From: Streptococcus lactarius
GTDB taxonomy: Bacteria > Bacillota > Bacilli > Lactobacillales > Streptococcaceae
DNA: 45,978 nucleotides
Reading direction: 5' to 3'
Assembly: GCF_016642265.1 (NCBI RefSeq)
Contig: NZ_MRXX01000003.1
Span: forward strand, 18,540-64,517
In this document: piece after piece, positions 24,640 to 33,996 of the stretch
Numbering within the stretch: position 1 is the stretch's first letter
Layout of the letters: every line of letters starts with the position of its first letter
Program-made: the position numbers and the translations under genes
The notes under the pieces: model-generated
The model's database searches: none
Told to the model about the DNA's origin: nothing
What the model saw: the letters and a program-made list of their open reading frames with translations, nothing else

Positions 24640-25150
24640 ACAAGGGCTAATAGATCATACAGAACCAACGAAAAGAGGAAGAAAACTGTTACTATGTGGC
24701 AGTTTCTTCTATTTTTTCCTCTTGTGTCTGATGTGTTTTTTGCCCCAACAGCCTGATCCAGGTATGGAAACACCCGGTATTCAACATTTTGGACGGATTG
24801 TCGTGTTATTGATTCCTCTTAATTCACTGATGAATCTCGGCCAGATCACGAGTGTCCTCCAACTCATTAAGGTCATCTTTCAAAATGTAGCCAATATCTT
24901 TTTATTAAGTCCGCTGATCTTTCAACTCCTTTGGCTATGGCCTTGGTTGAAAAGTCGTAAACGAGTCTTGCTCTTTGGCTTTTCCATGAGCTTGTGGATT
25001 GAATGCAGTCAAGTGTTGTTAGATCTTTTGTTTGATGCCAACCGTGTCTTTGAAGTGGATGATTTGTGGACCAACACCTTAGGAGCTTACCTAGCTTATC
25101 TAGGCTTTTGCTACCTAAAGGATAGATTAAGCCTTTCAGAAAATAAATAG
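24617..25150 (+). CDS. VanZ-like membrane protein
   Basis: 177 residues if TTG 24617 is the start: GGGAGA (24605-24610) sits six bases upstream of it, whereas ATG 24626 lies 15 bases from it. About four membrane spans: residues 24-44, 55-75, 92-115 and 122-142. FLPQQP after span 1 and the terminal IECSQ ... [16 protein letters not shown] segment (here [18 protein letters not shown]) match VanZ proteins, which are linked to teicoplanin or lipoglycopeptide resistance in enterococci but have general envelope roles. It overlaps rlmN by about 20 bases. Confidence 0.82.
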   Translation: MLNMHNLKQGLIDHTEPTKRGRKLLLCGSFFYFFLLCLMCFLPQQPDPGMETPGIQHFGRIVVLLIPLNSLMNLGQITSVLQLIKVIFQNVANIFLLSPLIFQLLWLWPWLKSRKRVLLFGFSMSLWIECSQVLLDLLFDANRVFEVDDLWTNTLGAYLAYLGFCYLKDRLSLSENK

Positions 25151-25187
25151 AAAACCCGAACGTTTCAGGAAGATTTTAAATATTTTG

Positions 25188-25216
25188 TTGACAAAGTGAT
25201 GGGTGGACGCTATAAT
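25188..25216 (+). promoter_or_regulatory. Near-consensus promoter of the trpB leader
   Basis: TTGACA (25188-25193), 17-base spacer, TATAAT (25211-25216): the best sigma-A promoter in the window. Confidence 0.92.
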
Positions 25217-25224
25217 AGCTTCAA

Positions 25225-25482
25225 GACATCAGAAAAGTAAAGATTCTAACCATTTTCAGGGAGCTTGTGGTGATTGTGAACAAGCAGTGGCGGATCTCGA
25301 AGTGGGCTGATGGCGGTTTATGATGATGAATTTGAAACAATAAAAATTCGGTGAGCACACCTTATCGTGCACCCTGTTGTTAGACAGGTCAGAGATGTAG
25401 GAGAAAGACTATCTTCCTACAATTGAGGTGGCACCGCGGTATCGAATCGTCCTCACACAGATTTTTCTGTGTGAGGTTTTTT
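25225..25482 (+). promoter_or_regulatory. Tryptophan T-box riboswitch with terminator
   Basis: Leader of trpB. The T-box core GGTGGCACCGCGG is at 25427-25439. Its bulge TGGC ends in C, which pairs with the G73 discriminator of tRNA-Trp. In Stem I the specifier-loop strand GAAGTGGG (25299-25306) offers TGG, the Trp codon. The terminator is a perfect 10-bp stem (25451-25460 / 25467-25476) followed by TTTTTT. Uncharged tRNA-Trp should favour the antiterminator. The remaining leader 25483-25577 has no further structure I can name. Confidence 0.88.
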
Positions 25483-25577
25483 GTATCTCAAAGGACTCTG
25501 TGAGACTGCAGCTCATGTGTCCGGAGAGAGACAAACATCATAAACAAGAATGAGGATATAGAAAAGAGGATAACATT

Positions 25578-26765
25578 ATGACAGAAACTAAAGGCTATTT
25601 CGGACAATTCGGCGGCTCTTTCGTACCAGAACCCATTCAACACTTACTAGATCAATTAGAAGCAACGTTTGAACAGTACAAAGATGATCCTGAATTTATC
25701 GCAGAATACAAACATTACCTCAAAGATTATTCTGGTCGTGAAACGCCCCTCTATTTTGCGGAAAGTTTGACAGACCATTTAGGTGGGGCAAAAATATATT
25801 TGAAACGTGAAGACTTAAATCACTTAGGTTCGCACAAATTGAACAACGTTTTAGGGCAAATCCTCTTAGCCAAACGCATGGGAAAGACACGTGTGATTGC
25901 TGAAACAGGAGCTGGTCAACACGGTGTGGCTACAGCAGCTGCCGCAGCTAAGTTCGGCATGGCCTGTGATGTCTACATGGGAGCAGAAGACGTGGAGCGT
26001 CAACGTCTCAATGTCTTCCGTATGGAAATGATGGGGGCAACCGTCCATTCAGTTGAAACAGGAACCAAGACTTTGAAAGATGCTGTTGATGCAGCGTTTG
26101 GAGCATGGATGGCGGATCTGGATGCCTTTTATGTATTGGGTTCTGCTGTTGGTCCCCATCCTTACCCAACCATTGTGCATGAATTCCAAAAAGTCATCAG
26201 TGAAGAGTCTAAACGCCAAATCTTGGAAAAAGAAGGACGCTTGCCAGATTATGTCATCGCCTGTGTTGGTGGTGGATCCAATGCCATTGGTGCCTTTTCT
26301 GAGTATGTCGCAGAAGAAGAAGTTGGCTTGATTGGGGTAGAAGCAGCTGGTCATGGCTTGGATACCGATCAGCATGCGGCGACCATGACCAAAGGGACTG
26401 TAGGGGTTGTTGATGGCATGAAGACTTACGCTGTCTTTGGTGAAGATGGAAAAGTCGCACCTGTTTACTCTATCTCTGCCGGTTTGGATTATCCAGGTGT
26501 TGGCCCTGAACATGCCTTCTTTAAAGACTCTGGTCGTGTCGAGTATGTAGCAGCAACAGATGATGAAGCTGTTCAAGCCTTGCTCTTACTTAGCAAAACT
26601 GAAGGGATTATTCCAGCGATCGAAAGTTCACACGCCATTGCAGAAGCGATTAAACGTGCTCCACAATTGGACAAAGACAAGATCATCATTATCAATGTTT
26701 CAGGACGTGGAGACAAGGACGTGGCAGCTATTGCAGACTATTTAGAAGCCAAAGCTGCAAAATAA
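25578..26765 (+). CDS. trpB: Tryptophan synthase beta subunit, standing alone
   Basis: 395 residues, normal TrpB1 length. PLP-dependent condensation of indole with serine. PLP Lys in HLGSHKLNN (about residue 87), catalytic Glu in ETGAGQHG (about 109), phosphate loop [10 protein letters not shown] (about 230). No trpA or other trp gene lies beside it: upstream is a VanZ-like gene and downstream a convergent prepilin peptidase. With its own promoter and Trp T-box it looks like a dedicated indole-to-tryptophan unit, although a trp operon elsewhere in the genome cannot be excluded. Confidence 0.96.
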   Translation: MTETKGYFGQFGGSFVPEPIQHLLDQLEATFEQYKDDPEFIAEYKHYLKDYSGRETPLYFAESLTDHLGGAKIYLKREDLNHLGSHKLNNVLGQILLAKRMGKTRVIAETGAGQHGVATAAAAAKFGMACDVYMGAEDVERQRLNVFRMEMMGATVHSVETGTKTLKDAVDAAFGAWMADLDAFYVLGSAVGPHPYPTIVHEFQKVISEESKRQILEKEGRLPDYVIACVGGGSNAIGAFSEYVAEEEVGLIGVEAAGHGLDTDQHAATMTKGTVGVVDGMKTYAVFGEDGKVAPVYSISAGLDYPGVGPEHAFFKDSGRVEYVAATDDEAVQALLLLSKTEGIIPAIESSHAIAEAIKRAPQLDKDKIIIINVSGRGDKDVAAIADYLEAKAAK

Positions 26766-26780
26766 GAAGGCTTATTTGCT
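26759..26780. terminator. Hairpin across the convergent stops of trpB and the prepilin peptidase gene
   Basis: AAATAAG (26760-26766) / CTTATTT (26771-26777) extended by GC pairs with one bulge, loop AAGG; both stop codons lie in or beside the stem. There is no long T-run. Confidence 0.45.
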
Positions 26781-27431
26781 AAACATTGTAAACAGCAGTA
26801 GAGCATGATAACTGAGAAAGAGACAAGGAACAAAGGGAATCCGGTCTCTTTCTTTTTTGAGAACAAAGACGAGTATCCCAAAGGCAGAAGCGATCTGAAT
26901 GAGCCAGAGAATCTTGGTAGAAGAGAAGGTCAGTGAGAAGGTAGCGAGTAGGAGAAAATCCCCCGCTCCCATTCCGACGAAGAAAAAATGGGCACCGATC
27001 GCAAGGAGGACAAAGACTAGCATAAGGAGATTGCCTCCTGAAAAAAGAAGGACCAGAGCATGGAGACAGCACCAGATCATCAAGGGGTATTCCATAGAGC
27101 GAAGGTCATAGATGGCTAAAACAGCTGTACCGAGTAGGGTCAAGAGTTGAGGAAGAGAAAGAAAGCCATTGACACAGGCTAAAAAGAGCAGTCCACTCCA
27201 GGCTTCAAAAAGACAATACCAAACAGGATAGGTCTGATGGCAATAGCGGCAACGGAAACGATGGAAGATTTGTGAGGCAATAGGAATCAGATCCCAAAAT
27301 CCAAGAACGTGCAGGCACTGAGCGCAGTGACTGCGGGGAACTAGAATGGATTGATTTGGGAAGCGATCAACAACCAGGCCTAGAAACGAGGCCATACAAG
27401 TACCGACGGTAAAAAAATAAAAGTTCATCAT
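26772..27431 (-). CDS. pilD: Type IV prepilin peptidase for competence pseudopili
   Basis: 219-residue A24 aspartic peptidase (called ComC in Bacillus, PilD/CilC in streptococci). N-terminal zinc-type CAQC and CRYC pairs (about residues 36-65). Catalytic Asp residues in YDLRSMEYP (about 108) and GMGAGDFLL (about 155). It cleaves and methylates ComGC-type pseudopilins. An exact cin-box lies just upstream, so it is a late competence gene under ComX. The ATG pair is only seven bases from the box, with no ribosome site. Confidence 0.92.
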   Translation of the reverse strand: MMNFYFFTVGTCMASFLGLVVDRFPNQSILVPRSHCAQCLHVLGFWDLIPIASQIFHRFRCRYCHQTYPVWYCLFEAWSGLLFLACVNGFLSLPQLLTLLGTAVLAIYDLRSMEYPLMIWCCLHALVLLFSGGNLLMLVFVLLAIGAHFFFVGMGAGDFLLLATFSLTFSSTKILWLIQIASAFGILVFVLKKERDRIPFVPCLFLSYHALLLFTMFSK

Positions 27432-27438
27432 ACTTATT

Positions 27439-27447
27439 TATTCGTAA
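27439..27447 (-). promoter_or_regulatory. cin-box (ComX promoter) of the prepilin peptidase gene
   Basis: On the minus strand, TACGAATA preceded by a T-rich run and followed by AATAAGT then ATG. It exactly matches the streptococcal late-competence consensus. Coordinates may be off by one. Confidence 0.85.
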
Positions 27448-27480
27448 AAAAATTTAAAAAAGATCATTTGTTTGAAAATC

Positions 27481-27509
27481 TTGTAAAGCCTTTCTAAATT
27501 TGATACAAT
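27481..27509 (+). promoter_or_regulatory. Promoter of yqgQ (leaderless)
   Basis: TTGTAA (27481-27486), 17-base spacer, TACAAT (27504-27509). The expected start point, 27516-27517, coincides with the second ATG of yqgQ. Confidence 0.7.
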
Positions 27510-27516
27510 AATGAAC

Positions 27517-27735
27517 ATGAAAAACCTGTATGATGTTCAACAATTTTTAAAACGTTTTGGAATCATCATTTATGTTGGAAAACGTCTCTATGACATTGAA
27601 TTGATGAAAATTGAACTTCAACGCCTCTATGATGCGGGCTTGATGGAACGACTCGATTATTTAGAAGCCGAGACGATTTTAAGAAGAGAACACAAACAAG
27701 AATTGGACTTTTTGAAAAAGAGTGAGGTAGAGTAA
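27517..27735 (+). CDS. yqgQ: YqgQ family small protein
   Basis: 72 residues from ATG 27517 (MKNLYDVQQFLKRFG); ATG 27511 in the same frame lies too close to the -10 to be in the mRNA. DUF910/YqgQ helical protein, with conserved YDIELMKIEL and EAETILRREH. No ribosome site; leaderless translation is likely. Its stop overlaps the rhodanese start (27735). In Firmicutes yqgQ commonly lies near glcK or rhodanese genes. Function unknown; a single-stranded nucleic acid binding role has been suggested from structure. Confidence 0.85.
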   Translation: MKNLYDVQQFLKRFGIIIYVGKRLYDIELMKIELQRLYDAGLMERLDYLEAETILRREHKQELDFLKKSEVE

Positions 27736-28115
27736 TGGGAAATATTATTTTGTGGTTGGCAATTTTGGGCTTGGTTGGATGGATGATATTTAATTATTTC
27801 CGCATCCGAAAAGCTGCGAAATTTGTAGACAATGCAGCCTTTGAAGAACTCATTCGTAAGGGGCAATTGATTGACCTGCGGGAGCCTGTCGAGTTTCATG
27901 CCAAGCATATCTTGGGTGCACGTAATATTCCTTCCAGTCAATTGAAGCTGAGTACAGGTGCCTTACGCAAGGACAAACCAATTTTATTGTACGAAAATAG
28001 CCGTAGTTCTCGTGTGACCAATGCGGCCGTCTATTTGAAAAAAGAAGGGTTTTCAGATATCTATATCCTGTCTTATGGATTAAATTCTTGGACAGGTAAG
28101 GTAAAGTCTAGTTAA
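27735..28115 (+). CDS. Membrane-anchored rhodanese-like protein lacking the catalytic cysteine
   Basis: 126 residues. N-terminal membrane span (about 4-22), then a rhodanese fold with LIDLREPVEFHAKHILGARNIP, the family hallmark. At the active loop, where a Cys is expected, the sequence is LLYENSRSSR; there is no cysteine anywhere in the protein. It is therefore probably not a sulfurtransferase and may serve as a binding or scaffold domain. Overlaps yqgQ by one base; GAGGTAGAG acts as ribosome site. Confidence 0.88.
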   Translation: MGNIILWLAILGLVGWMIFNYFRIRKAAKFVDNAAFEELIRKGQLIDLREPVEFHAKHILGARNIPSSQLKLSTGALRKDKPILLYENSRSSRVTNAAVYLKKEGFSDIYILSYGLNSWTGKVKSS

Positions 28116-28136
28116 TAGGATGTAAAAAAGTTGCCA

Positions 28137-28142
28137 TATAAT
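28137..28142 (+). promoter_or_regulatory. Possible -10 of the small membrane protein gene
   Basis: TATAAT at 28137-28142, about 49 bases before ATG 28191; no clear -35. Confidence 0.4.
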
Positions 28143-28190
28143 AGTTATATTAATAACGGACTTTTTATAGTATGAATTTTAAGGGGCTTT

Positions 28191-28430
28191 ATGAACATGA
28201 AAGAAAAGGAAAAAGACTCACTTGTTTTGAGTATCCTATCTATCATATTTGTCTTTGGACTTCCACTGTTAAGTATTATTTTTGGTGTTTTGGGTTTGGT
28301 CTCGGCTAGTTTACATCAAAAAGAGTCTGGACTGGACTATACGACAGAAAAAATTCTCTCCATTATAGGGATTTTCCTTTCTGTAGTTTTCTGTATCGTA
28401 TTTATCTCACAACTTTCGGGAATTAATTAA
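28191..28430 (+). CDS. Small two-span membrane protein
   Basis: 79 residues (77 from the in-frame ATG 28197). Two hydrophobic segments, about residues 10-40 and 55-75, separated by a polar loop (HQKESGLDYTTEK). AAGGGG precedes the ATG. It somewhat resembles DUF4190-like proteins, but I do not recognise it firmly. It ends at a bidirectional terminator shared with rsuA. Confidence 0.65.
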   Translation: MNMKEKEKDSLVLSILSIIFVFGLPLLSIIFGVLGLVSASLHQKESGLDYTTEKILSIIGIFLSVVFCIVFISQLSGIN

Positions 28431-28433
28431 AAC

Positions 28434-28464
28434 AAAAAAGCTTTAAAACTAAAGCTTTTTTTTA
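28434..28464. terminator. Bidirectional terminator between the small membrane protein gene and rsuA
   Basis: Perfect 12-bp stem AAAAAAGCTTTA (28434-28445) / TAAAGCTTTTTT (28450-28461), loop AAAC, flanking T- and A-runs. Confidence 0.88.
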
Positions 28465-29187
28465 TCAACTGTTTTCTAAATAGTTTTTAATAATCTGTAA
28501 TTCATCTTGGTTCAAGGGGCGGTATTGACCCTCTGCTAGCTCTGAATCTAATGTAAAATCCCCGAACTGAACTCGTTTTAGAGCAGTGACCTTGACACCG
28601 ACTGAGAGGAACATTTTTTTTACCTGATGAAATTTTCCTTCAGACAGGGTGACTAGTGCCCGGCTTTCTTTGGGACTGGAGGTAAGGATTTCTAGTTTGG
28701 CAGGCTTACACTTAGTTCCATCTAAGAAAGTGATACCTTCTTGAAAATCCGCTATATGAGCGGGTTCGAGTGGGCCGTTGACTGTTACCGCGTATTCTTT
28801 TTCGATATGGTATCGGGGATGAAGGAGTTGGAAACCGAGAGGTCCATTGTCTGTGAGTAAGAGCAGACCGGTGGTATCCCGATCTAGCCGGCCGATAGGA
28901 TAGGTATTGGGTGTCCGGTCTTCTGCTCGAAGGAGGTCAAGTACCGTAGCATGTTGGGCATCCTTGGTAGCTGTCACCAGTCCTTGGGGTTTGTGGAGAA
29001 GAAAATAGCAATGAGAACAGTCGGTGAGGACGCGTTCTTTCCAGCGAACTTCTTGAAGACCTGTATCTACATTTTGGGATAACTTTGTTGCAACAAGCCC
29101 ATCGACCAGAATCAGCCTTTTTGCTAGGCTTTGTTTGATTTCCTTACGAGGAATTTGGTAGTGAGCCAACAATTGATCTAATCTCAT
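28465..29187 (-). CDS. rsuA: 16S rRNA pseudouridine synthase (RsuA family)
   Basis: 240 residues from ATG 29187 (MRLDQLLAHYQIPRKEIKQ), preceded by AGAGG; the frame extends to 29277 without a ribosome site. N-terminal S4 domain (residues 1-60), then the pseudouridine synthase domain with catalytic Asp in GRLDRDTTGLLLLT (about 103). KPQGLVTA and EGKFHQVKKM are also family motifs. Probably modifies 16S U516; RluB/RluE-type 23S specificity is the alternative. Confidence 0.9.
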   Translation of the reverse strand: MRLDQLLAHYQIPRKEIKQSLAKRLILVDGLVATKLSQNVDTGLQEVRWKERVLTDCSHCYFLLHKPQGLVTATKDAQHATVLDLLRAEDRTPNTYPIGRLDRDTTGLLLLTDNGPLGFQLLHPRYHIEKEYAVTVNGPLEPAHIADFQEGITFLDGTKCKPAKLEILTSSPKESRALVTLSEGKFHQVKKMFLSVGVKVTALKRVQFGDFTLDSELAEGQYRPLNQDELQIIKNYLENS

Positions 29188-29314
29188 AGGCGCCTCTTTT
29201 TCTGAAAGTTTTGTAACCAGTGTATCATGAAAAGATAAGGAAAGCGAGTGGGAGAAAAGAAATGAAGATGAAAACATTTACAACTAGCTGAACTGTGTTT
29301 TTTAAATAGGACTG

Positions 29315-29323
29315 TGGTATAAT
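29315..29323 (+). promoter_or_regulatory. Extended -10 promoter of typA
   Basis: TGG followed by TATAAT (29318-29323), 43 bases before the typA ATG. Confidence 0.6.
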
Positions 29324-29365
29324 TGTTCAGTTAGAAATATTATTTAAAATTTTATAGAGGAAATC

Positions 29366-31213
29366 ATGACAAAATTAAGAGAAGATATTCGTAACGTTGC
29401 GATCATTGCCCACGTTGACCATGGGAAAACAACCTTGGTAGACGAATTGTTGAAACAATCGCACACCTTGGATGAACGTAAAGAATTGCAAGAACGTGCA
29501 ATGGACTCAAACGATCTTGAAAAAGAACGTGGGATCACTATCCTTGCTAAAAATACAGCCGTTGCTTATAACGGAACTCGAATCAATATCATGGACACAC
29601 CAGGACACGCGGACTTTGGTGGAGAAGTGGAACGGATCATGAAAATGGTCGATGGGGTTGTCCTTGTCGTGGATGCTTACGAAGGGACCATGCCACAAAC
29701 ACGTTTCGTATTGAAAAAAGCCTTGGAACAAAACCTTGTGCCAATCGTGGTTGTCAACAAAATCGATAAACCATCTGCTCGTCCAGCAGAAGTGGTGGAC
29801 GAAGTTTTGGAACTCTTTATCGAGCTTGGTGCGGATGACGACCAATTGGAATTCCCAGTTGTCTATGCATCTGCGATTAACGGAACCTCTTCACTTTCAG
29901 ATGATCCAGCAGATCAAGAGCATACCATGGCTCCGATCTTTGATACCATCATCGATCATATCCCTGCTCCAGTGGACAACTCTGATGAACCTCTACAATT
30001 CCAAGTTTCCCTTTTGGATTACAACGATTTCGTAGGACGTATCGGTATCGGACGGATCTTCCGTGGAACTGTAAAAGTTGGGGACCAAGTGACTCTTTCA
30101 AAACTTGATGGCTCAACGAAAAACTTCCGTGTTACCAAATTGTTTGGTTTCTTCGGTTTGGAACGTCGTGAGATCGAAGAAGCGAAAGCGGGTGATTTGA
30201 TTGCGATCTCTGGTATGGAAGATATCTTCGTTGGTGAAACCATCACTCCAACAGATGCGGTTGAAGCTCTACCAATCCTTCATATCGATGAGCCAACGCT
30301 TCAAATGACCTTCTTGGTTAACAACTCACCATTTGCTGGTCGTGAAGGAAAATGGGTGACTTCTCGTAAGGTCGAAGAACGCTTGCAAGCAGAATTGCAA
30401 ACTGACGTTTCACTTCGGGTTGATCCAACAGATTCGCCTGATAAATGGATCGTTTCAGGACGTGGAGAATTGCACTTGTCTATCCTGATTGAAACCATGC
30501 GTCGTGAAGGTTATGAGTTGCAAGTATCTCGTCCAGAAGTCATCGTAAAAGAAATTGATGGCGTGCCATGCGAACCATTTGAACGCGTACAAATCGATAC
30601 ACCTGAAGAGTACCAAGGTTCTGTGATCCAAAGCCTTTCTGAACGCAAGGGCGAAATGTTGGATATGATTTCAACTGGGAATGGTCAAACTCGTTTGGTC
30701 TTCCTCGTTCCAGCGCGTGGTTTGATTGGTTATTCAACGGAGTTCTTATCAATGACTCGTGGTTACGGGATCATGAACCATACCTTCGATCAATACTTGC
30801 CATTGATCCCAGGTGAAATCGGTGGCCGTCACCGTGGTGCTTTGGTGTCTATTGATAATGGGAAAGCAACTACCTACTCCATTATGTCTGTTGAGGAACG
30901 TGGTACAATCTTTGTGAATCCAGGTACCGAAGTGTATGAAGGGATGATCATCGGAGAAAACTCTCGCGATAATGACTTGACGGTTAACATCACCAAGGCA
31001 AAACAAATGACTAACGTTCGGTCGGCTACCAAAGACCAAACAGCGGTTATCAAGACTCCACGTATCTTGACTCTTGAAGAATCTCTTGAGTTCTTGAATG
31101 ACGATGAGTACATGGAAGTAACCCCTGAATCTATCCGTTTGCGCAAGCAAATTCTGAATAAGAATGAACGTGCAAAAGCTGCTAAAAAGAAAAAAACAGC
31201 TGCTGCTGAATAA
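29366..31213 (+). CDS. typA: Translational GTPase TypA/BipA
   Basis: 615 residues. EF-G-like ribosome-binding GTPase involved in 50S assembly and stress or cold adaptation. P-loop [15 protein letters not shown] (residues 13-27), switch motifs RGITILAKN and [15 protein letters not shown] (about 130), then domains II, III, V and the TypA-specific C-terminal domain with a lysine-rich tail. AGAGGAAAT precedes ATG 29366. Followed 26 bases later by the DUF3165 gene. Confidence 0.97.
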   Translation: MTKLREDIRNVAIIAHVDHGKTTLVDELLKQSHTLDERKELQERAMDSNDLEKERGITILAKNTAVAYNGTRINIMDTPGHADFGGEVERIMKMVDGVVLVVDAYEGTMPQTRFVLKKALEQNLVPIVVVNKIDKPSARPAEVVDEVLELFIELGADDDQLEFPVVYASAINGTSSLSDDPADQEHTMAPIFDTIIDHIPAPVDNSDEPLQFQVSLLDYNDFVGRIGIGRIFRGTVKVGDQVTLSKLDGSTKNFRVTKLFGFFGLERREIEEAKAGDLIAISGMEDIFVGETITPTDAVEALPILHIDEPTLQMTFLVNNSPFAGREGKWVTSRKVEERLQAELQTDVSLRVDPTDSPDKWIVSGRGELHLSILIETMRREGYELQVSRPEVIVKEIDGVPCEPFERVQIDTPEEYQGSVIQSLSERKGEMLDMISTGNGQTRLVFLVPARGLIGYSTEFLSMTRGYGIMNHTFDQYLPLIPGEIGGRHRGALVSIDNGKATTYSIMSVEERGTIFVNPGTEVYEGMIIGENSRDNDLTVNITKAKQMTNVRSATKDQTAVIKTPRILTLEESLEFLNDDEYMEVTPESIRLRKQILNKNERAKAAKKKKTAAAE

Positions 31214-31239
31214 GAACGAAACAAGAAAGGAGAAACAAA

Positions 31240-31506
31240 ATGGTCTATTTTATCTTAGGGATTTTGATTCTCCTTTTCTATATTTTTATGACGCCAAGAA
31301 GTATTCGTGGCACTTTAAATAGTGTTACCTTGGTTGTTCTGATCGTCTCGATTATTGTCCTTTCTTGCCTAGCTATTTTTCAAATTTTTCAACTACCATC
31401 TGAATTTTTTGTTGGTGCCTTTTTAGCCTTTATTGGCTATCTCGCTTTGGTAGACATTTCAAGGATGAGCAACAAACAGAAAAAAATAAGCAATGACGAT
31501 CTTTAA
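31240..31506 (+). CDS. DUF3165 family small membrane protein
   Basis: 88 residues; hydrophobic segments about 2-18, 28-48 and 53-72, with a short basic tail. AAAGGAG upstream. A DUF3165 gene between typA and murD is a conserved streptococcal arrangement. Function unknown. Ends at an intrinsic terminator. Confidence 0.82.
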   Translation: MVYFILGILILLFYIFMTPRSIRGTLNSVTLVVLIVSIIVLSCLAIFQIFQLPSEFFVGAFLAFIGYLALVDISRMSNKQKKISNDDL

Positions 31507-31529
31507 AAAGCCCTTTGGGCTTTTTAATT
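31505..31529 (+). terminator. Terminator between the DUF3165 gene and murD
   Basis: 9-bp stem AAAAAGCCC (31505-31513) / GGGCTTTTT (31517-31525), TTT loop; overlaps the DUF3165 stop codon. Confidence 0.82.
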
Positions 31530-31579
31530 TTGCCAAAAAAAGGTAAAATAGAGAGTGATAAAAATGGAGCGAAAATAAG

Positions 31580-32929
31580 ATGAAATTTATAAAACAATTT
31601 GAAAACAAAAAGGTTCTGGTATTGGGTTTGGCCAAGTCGGGTGAGTCAGCAGCTCGTTTGTTGAATCGCCTAGGGGCTATTGTGACTGTCAATGATGGCA
31701 AACCCTTCGAAGAAAATCCAGCAGCTCAAAGTTTACTGGAAGAAGGCATCAAAGTAGTCACTGGTGGCCATCCTCTGGAGTTGTTAGATGAAGACTTTGC
31801 GGTCATGGTTAAAAACCCAGGAATTCCTTATACCAATCCGATGATTCAAAAAGCACTGGAAAAAGGACTTCCTGTCATCACTGAAGTGGAATTGGCTTAT
31901 CTGATTTCGGATGCACCGATTATCGGAATTACAGGGTCTAATGGGAAAACTACCACAACCACTATGATTGGAGAAGTTTTAACAGCAGCTGGTCAAGGTG
32001 GCTTATTGTCTGGGAATATTGGATTTCCAGCTAGTCAAGTTGCCCAAACGGCGACAGATAAGGAAGTCCTGGTCATGGAATTGTCTTCATTCCAATTGAT
32101 GGGCATTGAAGCCTTCCACCCAGAAATTGCGGTCATTACCAACCTCATGCCAACCCATATCGACTATCATGGTTCCTTTGAAAATTATGTTGCAGCCAAA
32201 TGGAATCTTCAAAAGAATATGACAGAAAAGGATGTCATTATTTTGAACTTCAATCAAGATTTGGCTAAGGAACTGGCTACAAAAACCAAGGCAAGGGTCC
32301 TTCCGTTTTCAACAATCGAAAAAGTGGACGGTGCTTATTTGGAAGATGGACTTCTCAAGTTTAAGGGAGAAACTGTCATGCGTGCGGATGAACTGGGTGT
32401 TCCAGGTAGCCACAATGTAGAGAATGCCTTGTCAACGATTGCTGTCGCAAAAGTTCGGGGAGTGCAAAATGAGGTCATTAAAGAAACCTTGTCAGCCTTT
32501 GGAGGTGTTAAACACCGCCTACAATATGTGGATGAGATTCAAGGTGTCAAATTCTACAATGACAGTAAGTCAACCAATATTTTAGCAACACAAAAAGCTC
32601 TTTCTGGTTTTGACAATAGCAAGGTCATCTTGATTGCTGGAGGGCTGGATCGTGGCAATGAATTTGATGAATTGGTACCTCATATTGCGGGTCTAAAGGA
32701 AATGGTGATTTTAGGCGAGTCGGCACCTCGAGTGAAACGGGCGGCTGACAAAGCGGGAGTGGCTTATATTGATGCGACAAATGTGGCCGATGCCACAAAG
32801 AAAGCCTTCGAATTAGCGAGTCCTGGAGATGTTGTGTTACTAAGTCCTGCCAATGCCAGCTGGGATATGTATCCTAATTTTGAAGTGCGTGGGGATGAAT
32901 TCCTTGCTACAGTAAAAGGTTTGAAATAA
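31580..32929 (+). CDS. murD: UDP-N-acetylmuramoyl-L-alanine-D-glutamate ligase
   Basis: 449 residues. Adds D-glutamate to UDP-MurNAc-L-Ala in the cytoplasm. ATP site [14 protein letters not shown] (about residue 113), Mur ligase motifs [10 protein letters not shown] and NDSKSTN (about 330), and a terminal [10 protein letters not shown]. The start at 31580 follows a weak GGAGCG site. First gene of the cell-wall/division operon, one base from murG. Confidence 0.97.
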   Translation: MKFIKQFENKKVLVLGLAKSGESAARLLNRLGAIVTVNDGKPFEENPAAQSLLEEGIKVVTGGHPLELLDEDFAVMVKNPGIPYTNPMIQKALEKGLPVITEVELAYLISDAPIIGITGSNGKTTTTTMIGEVLTAAGQGGLLSGNIGFPASQVAQTATDKEVLVMELSSFQLMGIEAFHPEIAVITNLMPTHIDYHGSFENYVAAKWNLQKNMTEKDVIILNFNQDLAKELATKTKARVLPFSTIEKVDGAYLEDGLLKFKGETVMRADELGVPGSHNVENALSTIAVAKVRGVQNEVIKETLSAFGGVKHRLQYVDEIQGVKFYNDSKSTNILATQKALSGFDNSKVILIAGGLDRGNEFDELVPHIAGLKEMVILGESAPRVKRAADKAGVAYIDATNVADATKKAFELASPGDVVLLSPANASWDMYPNFEVRGDEFLATVKGLK

Positions 32930-32930
32930 G

Positions 32931-33995
32931 ATGAAAAAAATAATGTTTACTGGTGGAGGTACGGTTGGGCATGTGACCCTTAACCTCCTCTTGATTCCAA
33001 AATTTATCGAAGATGGTTGGGAAGTTCATTACATAGGCGACAAAAAAGGAATTGAGTACCAAGAAATCAAGAAGTCTGGCTTAGAGGTGCGTTTCCATTC
33101 AATTGCTACTGGGAAATTGCGTCGTTATTTCTCATTCCAAAATATGATGGATGTTTTCAAAGTAGCTTGGGGCACCCTCCAATCCATTGCGATTATGCTT
33201 CGTGTACGTCCACAAGTTCTCTTTTCCAAAGGAGGCTTTGTTTCCGTACCGCCAGTGATTGCGGCTCGACTTACTCGTGTCCCTGTCTATATCCATGAGT
33301 CCGATCTGTCTATGGGCTTGGCCAATAAAATCGCTTATAAATTTGCCACCAAGATGTACACGACTTTTGAACAAGCCCATGGCTTGTCAAAGAGTGTGCA
33401 TATTGGGGCGGTGACCAAGGTTACAGACCATATTCCAGCAACTTCCCAAGTGTTGGAAGAAAAAACAAAAGGATTCAACAAAGAGTTGCCGACTCTTCTA
33501 TTTGTCGGAGGATCTGCAGGTGCGCGTGTCTTCAATGATTTTGTGACAGCCCATCAAGCAGAGCTCCTACAAGATTACAACATTATCAATTTAACAGGAG
33601 ATGCAACACTGAATCAAGCTAAGGGTGGCTTGTATCGAGTTGATTACGTTACTGATCAGTATTTACCGATGCTTCATAAGGCGGATTTGGTCGTCACAAG
33701 AGGGGGGGCAAATACCTTATTTGAACTCTTGGCCATGAATAAGCTCCATGTGATCGTACCGCTTGGAAAAGAAGCTAGCCGTGGTGACCAGATTGAAAAT
33801 GCCCATTATTTCGTAGAAAAAGGCTATGCAGAACAGTTACCAGAAGATCAATTGACACTCGAAGCTTTTCATGAAACCATTCAAGACATGTTAAAGCATA
33901 GTGATGCCTATCATCAAGCAATGGAAAAATCGACAGAATTGCTATCACTAGACGATTTTTATGGCCTGCTTCAAAAAGATATCAATAAGGAATAA
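32931..33995 (+). CDS. murG: Undecaprenyl-PP-MurNAc-pentapeptide GlcNAc transferase
   Basis: 354 residues. Transfers GlcNAc to lipid I to make lipid II at the inner face of the membrane. The N-terminal Gly-rich loop [13 protein letters not shown] is the streptococcal variant of the GGTGGH motif. A second loop [13 protein letters not shown] lies near residue 190, and the nucleotide-sugar site [11 protein letters not shown] near 255. One base separates it from murD and one from divIB. Confidence 0.97.
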   Translation: MKKIMFTGGGTVGHVTLNLLLIPKFIEDGWEVHYIGDKKGIEYQEIKKSGLEVRFHSIATGKLRRYFSFQNMMDVFKVAWGTLQSIAIMLRVRPQVLFSKGGFVSVPPVIAARLTRVPVYIHESDLSMGLANKIAYKFATKMYTTFEQAHGLSKSVHIGAVTKVTDHIPATSQVLEEKTKGFNKELPTLLFVGGSAGARVFNDFVTAHQAELLQDYNIINLTGDATLNQAKGGLYRVDYVTDQYLPMLHKADLVVTRGGANTLFELLAMNKLHVIVPLGKEASRGDQIENAHYFVEKGYAEQLPEDQLTLEAFHETIQDMLKHSDAYHQAMEKSTELLSLDDFYGLLQKDINKE

Positions 33996-33996
33996 G

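Noticed and set aside
26049..26576. 175-codon minus-strand frame inside trpB
   Set aside because: Shadow of a strongly supported enzyme gene.
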